Assembly: GCA_946405485.1 (NCBI GenBank)
Contig: CAMJHJ010000038.1
Span: 1 to 13,784, forward strand
Direction of reading: 5' to 3'
DNA: 13,784 bases
Source: an uncultured Bacteroidales bacterium
GTDB taxonomy: Bacteria; Bacteroidota; Bacteroidia; Bacteroidales; UBA932
Part shown: one piece after another, positions 8,231 through 13,784 of the stretch
Numbering within the stretch: position 1 is the first letter of the stretch
Layout: each line of letters starts with the position of its first letter
Program-made: the position numbers and the translations under genes
The notes under the pieces: generated by a model
The model's database searches: none
What the model was told of the DNA's origin: nothing
What the model saw: the letters and a program-made list of their open reading frames with translations, nothing else

Positions 8231-9595
8231 ATGGCTCGAATCCCAAAACCCGTCGGAAAAAAACCGAAGATATTCGTCCTGGACACCAACGTGATCCTTC
8301 ACGACCATCGGGCGATCCGGAAATTCCAGGATAATGACCTGGTCATCCCCGTCGCCGTCATCGAAGAACTCGACAAATTCAAGAAAGGCACGGATGCGCT
8401 AGCGTACAATGCGCGCGGCTTCCTGCGCGAACTGGACAAGTTGACGGAAGGTCGTCTTTTCGGACCTCGCGGCGTCCCGTTGGGCAAGAATCTCGGAATG
8501 ATCAAGATCGAGCCCAACCACCCCTTCCCCAGCGAGATGAAGGACCTCTTCATCGACGATATCCAGGACCACCGTATCCTGTCAACCGCTATCTGGGTAC
8601 GGGACAACAACCCCGACCGATTCGTCGCCCTCGTGACCAAGGACATCAATCTCCGGATGAAGTCCAAGGCCGCCGGCATGATGGTCCAGGATTATCTGAG
8701 TGACAAATTGGATGACGAGCGTGTGGAAGGAACCCAGCGTGAGGTCCAGGAGATCCGCATCGGGGACGATGTGGCCCAGGACCTGCTCTACGGGCCTGAG
8801 ACCGCCGTAGACTGGGAGGATGTGACCGAAAAACAGCCCGCGCCCAATACGCTCTTCAAATTGCGCAGGCAATCCGACGACAGCGAAACCATCTGCGCCC
8901 GATTCGATCACCACCAGGGCCGCATCATCCTGGTCAAGAGCCGCAGCGCCTACGGCATCCGTCCCCGCAACGAAGAGCAGAAGTTTGCGATGGATGCCTG
9001 CCTGAACCCCCACATTCCCCTGGTTTCACTCACCGGCGGCGCAGGCACCGGCAAGACCCTCATCGCCCTGGCCTCCGCCCTGGAGCAGGAGCGGGACTAT
9101 GACCAGATCATCCTTTCCCGTCCTACCGTAATCCTGGGCAATCAGGACATCGGTTTCCTTCCCGGCGACCAGAAGAGCAAGATGAGCCCTTATCTGCAGC
9201 CTCTGATGGACAATCTGAACGTCATCAAGGCGCAGTTCCGCCCCGGAAGCAAGGAGGCCCTCAAACTCGAGGCCATGGTGACCAGCGAGAAGCTGATGAT
9301 CACGCCCTTGGCTTACATCCGCGGCCGCAGTCTGGGCAAATGTTTCTTCATCATCGACGAGGCGCAGAACCTGACGCCGCATGAGATCAAGACCATCATC
9401 ACGCGCGCCGGCGAAGGGACCAAGATGGTCTTCACGGGCGATATCTTCCAAATTGACCAGCCTTATCTGGACCAGTGGTCCAACGGTCTGAGTCATCTGG
9501 GTGAGAAAATGACGGGGCAGAAGCTTTTTGAACATGTTTTCCTCCGCAAGGGTGAGCGAAGCGAACTGAGCGACCTGGCCGCCAAGCTGCTTTAG
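8231..9595 (+). CDS. phoH: PIN domain-PhoH ATPase fusion (PhoH2-type RNA helicase/ribonuclease)
   Basis: 454 residues, the usual length for PhoH2-type proteins. The N-terminal PIN nuclease domain (about 12-150) begins FVLDTNVIL, with acidic residues D18, E45/E46, D113 (DIQDHRILSTA) and D138 (LVTKDINLR) in the positions expected for metal binding. The C-terminal PhoH domain (about 240-454) has Walker A GGAGTGKT (269-276), LSRPTV (295-300), and Walker B CFFIIDEAQN (371-380; D376, E377), followed by the sensor-like MVFTGDIFQID. The family couples ATP hydrolysis to RNA unwinding and cleavage; in mycobacteria PhoH2 is encoded with an upstream antitoxin-like partner. Here the upstream partner is the PurL-like protein, 15 bases away. 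The ATG at 8231 is the first start giving the PIN strand. No clear Shine-Dalgarno is present, as is common in this phylum. Confidence 0.95.
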   Translation: MARIPKPVGKKPKIFVLDTNVILHDHRAIRKFQDNDLVIPVAVIEELDKFKKGTDALAYNARGFLRELDKLTEGRLFGPRGVPLGKNLGMIKIEPNHPFPSEMKDLFIDDIQDHRILSTAIWVRDNNPDRFVALVTKDINLRMKSKAAGMMVQDYLSDKLDDERVEGTQREVQEIRIGDDVAQDLLYGPETAVDWEDVTEKQPAPNTLFKLRRQSDDSETICARFDHHQGRIILVKSRSAYGIRPRNEEQKFAMDACLNPHIPLVSLTGGAGTGKTLIALASALEQERDYDQIILSRPTVILGNQDIGFLPGDQKSKMSPYLQPLMDNLNVIKAQFRPGSKEALKLEAMVTSEKLMITPLAYIRGRSLGKCFFIIDEAQNLTPHEIKTIITRAGEGTKMVFTGDIFQIDQPYLDQWSNGLSHLGEKMTGQKLFEHVFLRKGERSELSDLAAKLL

Positions 9596-9613
9596 CGGTC
9601 GCCAAGTTTAGAT

Positions 9614-9696
9614 AGTCTGAGGCCCGCTGTATTTTTAAGGAGCATTCCCCGAAGGGATAAAACTCTCGCTCCTTAAAATACAGCGGGCCTCAGACT
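9614..9696. repeat. Palindromic element copy 2
   Basis: Left arm 9614-9643 and right arm 9668-9696 pair over 29 bp with one extra T in the left arm (T-run 9632-9636). All other positions are Watson-Crick. The apical segment 9644-9667 begins ATTCCCCGAAGGGATAAAAC and ends CTC, flanked by GC on both sides, matching copy 1 in folC. The minus strand offers CCC-UUCG-GGG. Further out, CGGTCG (9596-9601) and CGACCG (9703-9708) also face each other, as they do at the base of copy 1. Confidence 0.9.
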
Positions 9697-9714
9697 TACG
9701 TACGACCGTCGCAA

Positions 9715-9795
9715 AAGCCGCGGGCCCAGCCATTTTTGGAAGCATTCCCCGAAAGGGTTCATTTCTGCTTCCGAAAATGGCTGGGCCTGCGGCTT
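9715..9795. repeat. Palindromic element copy 3, downstream of ppdK
   Basis: Left arm 9715-9743 and right arm 9767-9795 form a 29-bp stem with two G/T pairs (G9722/T9788, T9737/G9773) and no bulge. The apical segment 9744-9766 begins ATTCCCCGAAAGGG and ends TTCATTTCT, flanked by GC, so the core is shared with copies 1 and 2 while the 3' part has drifted. It starts 18 bases after copy 2 ends and lies 10 bases beyond the ppdK stop. Four T residues follow on the ppdK strand, so it may act as a weak terminator or an mRNA 3' end stabiliser. Confidence 0.9.
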
Positions 9796-9805
9796 CTAGG
9801 CGAGC

Positions 9806-12523
9806 CTATGCCTGCTTGATGGCAGCCTGGGCGGCGGCAAGGCGGGCGATCGGCACGCGGAACGGCGAGCAAGACACATAGTCCAGGCCGATCTTGTTGA
9901 AGAAGTCGATCGAATCCGGATCTCCACCGTGCTCTCCACAGATACCGCACTTCAGATCGGGACGCTTGCTGCGGCCGGCCTGCACGCCATACTCGACGAG
10001 CTTACCGACGCCCTTGGTATCGATCGTCTGGAACGGATCCGCATCGAGGATCTTGTTGCCCAGATAGTCACCCATGAAAGTACCCACATCGTCACGGCTG
10101 AAGCCGAGCGTCATCTGGGTCAAGTCGTTGGTACCGAAGCTGAAGAATTCAGCCGTACGGGCCATGCGGTCAGCGGTCAGCGTTGCGCGAGGGATCTCGA
10201 TCATCGTACCGAAATGATAGGTGATGCCGACGCCGTAAGCGCCTTCCACCTCTGCCTTGATACGGTCGCAGATCGCTTTCTGGAAACTCAACTCGCGGGC
10301 GGAAATCGTCACAGGGATCATGATCTCCGGCATCGGGGTGAAGCCTTCCTGCATCAACTCAGCCGTAGCGGAGAAGATGGCGCGATACTGGGTCTCAGCG
10401 ATGAGCGGATACGTGACATGCAGACGGACGCCACGGTGACCCATCATCGGGTTGGTCTCGTGCAGTTTCTCTCCTCTCTTTTCGATTTCCCGGACACTGA
10501 TACCCAGCTCCTTGGCCAGTTCCTGCTCTTTATCGATTCCCTTCGGGACAAACTCATGGAGCGGCGGGTCAAGCAGACGGAAGACGACGGGCTTATGGTC
10601 CATGATCTTCATCGTGCTCTTGACGGCGGCCTTGATATAAGGCTCCAGTTCATCGAGGGCGGACTTGCGCTCTTCCTCGGTGTCGCAAAGGATCATCTTG
10701 CGGAGCTTGGCGAGCGGCGTCTCAGAATTGCGGCCGTAGAACATATGCTCGATACGGAAGAGACCGATGCCCTCGGCGCCGAAGGAAAGCGCGCGCTGCG
10801 CATCCTCCGGGGTGTCCGCATTGGTGCGAATGCCCAGGCGGCGATATTTGTCGACGATCGACATGAACTTGATGAAGAGCGGATTCTCGGAAGCATCCTT
10901 GGTTTCGATCTTCTCACCATAGACATAGCCCTTGGAGCCATTGAGGCTGAGCCAGTCACCTTCCTTGAGGACGGCCTCGCCGAAACGGACGGTCTTGTCG
11001 GCGAAATTAATCTTCATGGACTCACAGCCGACGATGCAGCATTTACCCCAACCACGGGCCACAAGGGCGGCGTGGGAAGTCATGCCACCACGGGTGGTCA
11101 GGATACCTGCGGAAGCACGCATGCCCTCGATATCCTCCGGGGAGGTCTCCTCACGGATGAGAATGACGTTCTCACCACGGGCATTGGCAGCCATGGCTGC
11201 CTCGGAAGTGAAGACGATCGTGCCGACAGCTCCACCCGGAGAAGCGGGCAGGCCCTTCGCCAGGACGGCAGCCTTCTTCTCGGAAGCCGTATCGAGGATC
11301 GGGTGCAGGATCTCATCCAGCTGGCTCGGGGAAACACGCATCACTGCGGTCTTCTCGTCGATCATGCCTTCATCAAGCATGTCCATCGCCATCTGAAGGG
11401 CAGCCAGTCCCGTGCGCTTGCCGATACGGCACTGCAGCATGTAAAGCTGACCATCCTGGATCGTGAACTCGATATCCTGCATGTCGTGGAAGTGGTTTTC
11501 CAGCAGGGTGCGGATGCTGTCAAGCTCCTTATAAACCTTGGGCATCGCGGTCTCAAGGGACTCGAGATGCTTGTTATGCTCGGTCTTGGTGGCCTCATTG
11601 AGCGGGTTCGGGGTACGGATACCGGCGACCACATCTTCGCCCTGGGCATTGATCAGCCACTCACCATAGAACTTGTTGTCACCGGACGCAGGGTTACGGG
11701 AGAAAGCGACACCCGTTGCAGACGTCTCACCCATGTTGCCGAATACCATCGACTGGACATTGACAGCCGTGCCCCAATCATCGGGAATCTTCTCGATGCG
11801 ACGGTAAGCGATAGCGCGCTTGCCGTTCCAAGACTTGAACACGCCACCGATGGAACCCCACAGCTGCGCTTCCGCAGTGTCAGGGAACTCGACGCCAAGC
11901 ACTTCCTTGACCTTGGCTTTGAACTGGTCGCACAGGGTCTTGAGTTCATCTGCCGTAATCTCGGTGTCGGACTTGTAGCCGCGCGCCTCCTTGAGCTCGC
12001 CCATCATGCGGTCAAGCTGCTGGCGGATACCCTGGCCATCCTCAGGCTCAATGCCTTCGGCTTTCTCCATCACGACGTCGGAATACATCATGATGAGACG
12101 ACGGTAAGCGTCATATACGAATCGGGGATTACCCGTCTTCTTGATCATGCCAGGCAAGGTCGCAGAGCAAAGGCCGATGTTGAGGATGGTGTCCATCATA
12201 CCGGGCATCGAGCTGCGGGCACCGGAACGGCAGCTGACGAGGAGCGGATCCTCGGCATCGCCGAATTTCTTGCCCATCAGGGTCTCGGTAGCTTTCAGCG
12301 CAGCCGCAACCTCTCTCTTCAGGCTGTCGGTATAGCCGCCACCCAGGGAGTAGTACTCCGCACAGCACTCGGTAGTGATGGTGAATCCTGCAGGGACCGG
12401 GAGTCCCAGCTTGCTCATTTCGGCGAGGTTGGCACCCTTACCGCCGAGAAGCTCGCGCATCGAGCCATCGCCTTCGGCAGTCTTGCCACCGAAACGGTAA
12501 ACTCTCTTTTTGTTGTCTTCCAT
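9806..12523 (-). CDS. ppdK: Pyruvate, phosphate dikinase
   Basis: A 905-residue cytoplasmic enzyme that interconverts pyruvate, ATP and phosphate with PEP, AMP and pyrophosphate, at the pyruvate/PEP node of glycolysis and gluconeogenesis. The N-terminal ATP-grasp domain starts with LLGGKGANLAEMSKLGLPVPAGF (split here by family as GGKGANLAEM, 27-36). It includes SCRSGARSSMPGMMDTILN (97-115) and the DIEFTIQDGQLYMLQCR segment near 350-366. The swivelling phosphohistidine domain has GGMTSHAALVARGWGKCCIVG with catalytic His484. The C-terminal PEP domain has MMGHRGVRL, GTMIEIPRA, SFGTNDLTQMTLGFSRDD, and CGICGEHGGDP with catalytic Cys862. Length is normal for the family and all catalytic motifs are intact. 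It has its own candidate promoter upstream and ends facing phoH. The start at 12523 is the first Met ahead of the conserved VYRFGGKTAEGD. Confidence 0.98.
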   Translation of the reverse strand: MEDNKKRVYRFGGKTAEGDGSMRELLGGKGANLAEMSKLGLPVPAGFTITTECCAEYYSLGGGYTDSLKREVAAALKATETLMGKKFGDAEDPLLVSCRSGARSSMPGMMDTILNIGLCSATLPGMIKKTGNPRFVYDAYRRLIMMYSDVVMEKAEGIEPEDGQGIRQQLDRMMGELKEARGYKSDTEITADELKTLCDQFKAKVKEVLGVEFPDTAEAQLWGSIGGVFKSWNGKRAIAYRRIEKIPDDWGTAVNVQSMVFGNMGETSATGVAFSRNPASGDNKFYGEWLINAQGEDVVAGIRTPNPLNEATKTEHNKHLESLETAMPKVYKELDSIRTLLENHFHDMQDIEFTIQDGQLYMLQCRIGKRTGLAALQMAMDMLDEGMIDEKTAVMRVSPSQLDEILHPILDTASEKKAAVLAKGLPASPGGAVGTIVFTSEAAMAANARGENVILIREETSPEDIEGMRASAGILTTRGGMTSHAALVARGWGKCCIVGCESMKINFADKTVRFGEAVLKEGDWLSLNGSKGYVYGEKIETKDASENPLFIKFMSIVDKYRRLGIRTNADTPEDAQRALSFGAEGIGLFRIEHMFYGRNSETPLAKLRKMILCDTEEERKSALDELEPYIKAAVKSTMKIMDHKPVVFRLLDPPLHEFVPKGIDKEQELAKELGISVREIEKRGEKLHETNPMMGHRGVRLHVTYPLIAETQYRAIFSATAELMQEGFTPMPEIMIPVTISARELSFQKAICDRIKAEVEGAYGVGITYHFGTMIEIPRATLTADRMARTAEFFSFGTNDLTQMTLGFSRDDVGTFMGDYLGNKILDADPFQTIDTKGVGKLVEYGVQAGRSKRPDLKCGICGEHGGDPDSIDFFNKIGLDYVSCSPFRVPIARLAAAQAAIKQA

Positions 12524-12576
12524 TTGATTTACGTTTTAGTTATTTGACTATTACTAACTGTCTTACAAACAATCAG

Positions 12577-12607
12577 GTAAATTTACTGAATTTTCGCAAC
12601 AAAACAA
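12577..12607 (-). promoter_or_regulatory. Candidate ppdK promoter
   Basis: On the minus strand TTG lies at 12607-12605 and TAAATTTA at 12585-12578, 19 bases apart, fitting the Bacteroidota TTG/TAnnTTTG pattern with one mismatch in the -7 box. Transcription would begin about 48 bases before the ppdK ATG. The TTG overlaps the T-run of the upstream terminator, so the two genes are packed but probably transcribed separately. The -7 box is itself palindromic (GTAAATTTAC, 12577-12586). Confidence 0.4.
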
Positions 12608-12636
12608 AAAATGGCCGCCTTAACAGGGCGGCCATT
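12599..12636 (-). terminator. Intrinsic terminator of the OmpA-family gene
   Basis: On the minus strand, a 10-bp GC-rich perfect stem (AATGGCCGCC class; arms 12627-12636 and 12610-12619) encloses a 7-base loop (12620-12626). It is followed by a T-rich run, TTTTTGTTTTG, over 12609-12599. It lies about 20 bases beyond the OmpA stop at 12656 and has all elements of a Rho-independent terminator. Confidence 0.93.
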
Positions 12637-12655
12637 GTCTAAGTCAGAAGGAATA

Positions 12656-13784
12656 CTAGCGGGTGACGCAGATGGAGACACGGTTTTCTTCAGGGATCTC
12701 GGAAACCTGCTTGGTGTCACCGTAGTAGTTGGTGGTGATGCGATCCTGGGAGATGCCGGCGTCGAGGAGGCACTGGCAGACCACGGCGGCACGCTGCTCG
12801 GAGAGGAACAGGTTGCGCTTGGCGGTACCCGTAGCCTTATCAGCATAACCGGTGATGGAAACAACAGCCTCAGGATACTGCTTCATGACAGCAATGATGT
12901 GGTCGATCTTCTCAACCTCGGAAGGATTGATATTGTACTTGTTGATCGTGAAGTACACATTCTCGACAGCAGCGCGGGCCTTCGCACGGGCAGCCTCAGC
13001 AGCAGCCTTCTCAGCGGCAAGACGGTCAGCGGCAGCCTTCTCGGCAGCGGCCTTCTCAGCGGCAGCACGCTCCAGGGCAGCCTTCTCGGCAGCAGCCTTC
13101 TCAGCGGCAGCCTTAGCAGCAGCGGCAGCGGCAGCCTCAGCGGCAGCAGCCTCAGCAGCAGCGAGAGCTGCGGCACGACGCTTGGCAGCACCGAAGGAGA
13201 ACTTCAGGCCGGCAAGGGCGGTCAGCTGGTAGTCGAAATCAACGACACCGCCGAAGAGCGTCCAGGCGTCACCCACCTTCGAATTGAAGTGGTCGGTCAG
13301 GACATTGTCGGTCAGCTCGAGGGAAAGGGCGAGACCATCCGTCAGACGGAAGTCGGCGCCGAGACCGAAGCGACCGCAGAAGGAGAGGACGGGATTGTCC
13401 CACAGCCAGTTCTTCTCAGGGAAGTCAGCCTTGATAGCCTGAGCCTCCTTGTTGTTGAACCGGGTGTTGAAACCGATACCGGCGAAGAGATAAGGATTGA
13501 CAACACGGTTGTATTTATACTTCCCGAAAAGGTTGCACAGGTCAAACATGGCGTCCAGGTTCAGCTGGCCGAAGTTGAACTTATACTTCTCATCATAGAG
13601 AGGCAGGGCACCCTTACCTTCCCAAGCGGAGAGCTGGCCACGGAGACCGAACACAGGAGTAAACTGGTAACCAAGATCCAGCGCAGCACGGGGAGAAAGG
13701 AGGTTATTGGCGTGGGTCTCACCGGCGGTCAGGGAGATACCACCCTTGGCACCGAGATACCAGCCCGGGAAGAACTCATCTGCA
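12656..13784 (-). CDS. OmpA-family outer-membrane protein with Ala-rich helical linker (N-terminus beyond window)
   Basis: 376 residues are visible. The frame stays open to the right edge, and a GTG at 13654 that could be taken as a start is internal, since the upstream codons (FFPGWYLGAKGGISLTAGE...) are a typical first barrel strand. Visible parts in order: a beta-barrel (about residues 1-200, ending ALAGLKFSFGAAKRR), an Ala/Glu/Lys-rich helical linker of about 60-70 residues (repeated AAAEKA), and an OmpA C-terminal peptidoglycan-binding domain starting near ENVYFTINKYNINPSE. That domain contains ITGYADKATGTAKRNLFLSEQRA, and ends NRVSICVTR. The family anchors the outer membrane to the cell wall. 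The gene has its own terminator. The missing part should be a signal peptide and a few residues. Confidence 0.93.
   Translation of the reverse strand, partial: ADEFFPGWYLGAKGGISLTAGETHANNLLSPRAALDLGYQFTPVFGLRGQLSAWEGKGALPLYDEKYKFNFGQLNLDAMFDLCNLFGKYKYNRVVNPYLFAGIGFNTRFNNKEAQAIKADFPEKNWLWDNPVLSFCGRFGLGADFRLTDGLALSLELTDNVLTDHFNSKVGDAWTLFGGVVDFDYQLTALAGLKFSFGAAKRRAAALAAAEAAAAEAAAAAAAKAAAEKAAAEKAALERAAAEKAAAEKAAADRLAAEKAAAEAARAKARAAVENVYFTINKYNINPSEVEKIDHIIAVMKQYPEAVVSITGYADKATGTAKRNLFLSEQRAAVVCQCLLDAGISQDRITTNYYGDTKQVSEIPEENRVSICVTR
12989..13172 (-). repeat. Degenerate tandem repeats encoding the OmpA Ala-rich linker
   Basis: On the plus strand, units such as GCGGCAGCCTTCTCAGCGG and GGCAGCCTTCTCGGCAGC recur many times. 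On the coding strand they give AAAEKAAAEKAALERAAAEK-type helix. The low-complexity DNA is prone to slippage in multiples of 15 bases (AAAEK units), which would change linker length without breaking the frame. This is a feature of the gene, not a separate element. Confidence 0.8.

Larger units (their letters stand above)
9596..9805. other. Convergent intergenic region holding two palindromic elements, no gene
   Basis: This gap lies between the phoH stop and the ppdK stop. It is almost filled by two related hairpin elements (9614-9696 and 9715-9795). I see no coding sequence. Neither hairpin is followed by a strong T-run on the strand that needs termination. The best case is four T residues after the second element read from ppdK, so they are not textbook intrinsic terminators, although they may still slow or stop polymerase. 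Confidence 0.8.

Noticed and set aside
9601..9800. Integron attC sites or a CRISPR array in the convergent gap
   Set aside because: There is no attC core (GTTRRRY) or integrase, and two hairpins with different arms are not direct repeats with spacers.
9929..12547. Long plus-strand open frame of 872 codons opposite ppdK
   Set aside because: It is exactly antisense to a fully conserved ppdK, its translation shows no recognisable domain, and it results from codon bias in GC-rich DNA.
13600..13654. GTG at 13654 as start of the OmpA-family gene
   Set aside because: The reading frame continues to the window edge with barrel-like sequence, so the GTG encodes an internal Val.

Overview
The window reads as chromosomal DNA of a GC-rich Bacteroidota member, most likely a gut-type Bacteroidales. 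The evidence is an OmpA protein with the Bacteroidales 'GYADKATGT' signature, an alpha-2-macroglobulin carrying a SusC-style carboxypeptidase-regulatory domain that ends in VVVVGYG, a PIN-PhoH ATPase, promoters of the TTG-N19-TAnnTTT type, and no clear Shine-Dalgarno sequences.

Layout, left to right. Positions 1-5660 (minus) hold a very large exported alpha-2-macroglobulin-like protein whose C-terminus runs off the left edge. It is the downstream partner of folC (5657-7018, minus), with a 4-base ATGA overlap. A short divergent promoter region (7019-7075) separates folC from a plus-strand pair: a PurL-derived protein of unknown function (7076-8215) and phoH (8231-9595). A gene-free convergent gap of about 210 bases follows. 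Then come ppdK (pyruvate phosphate dikinase, 9806-12523, minus) and an OmpA-family porin/peptidoglycan-binding protein (12656 to the right edge, minus, N-terminus missing). An intrinsic terminator and a candidate ppdK promoter lie between those last two genes.

The most unusual signal is a family of three palindromic elements. One is in frame inside folC (6204-6285). Two are in tandem in the phoH/ppdK convergent gap (9614-9696 and 9715-9795). Each is a 28-30 nt inverted repeat closed by GC and capped by a 23-26 nt apical segment sharing the core ATTCCCC-GAA-GGG. The arms differ strongly between copies but pair almost perfectly within each copy, with an imperfection at the same height in every stem. 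They look like a mobile or structured repeat family comparable in behaviour to Rickettsia palindromic elements or REP sequences. I do not recognise it as a named family.

Other points are the PurL-like pseudoenzyme paired with a PIN-PhoH protein, and the A2M protein, which lacks a visible thioester motif and carries a regulatory domain plus a Met-rich linker where a bait region would be expected. No tRNA, rRNA, CRISPR array, insertion sequence or transposase gene was seen.
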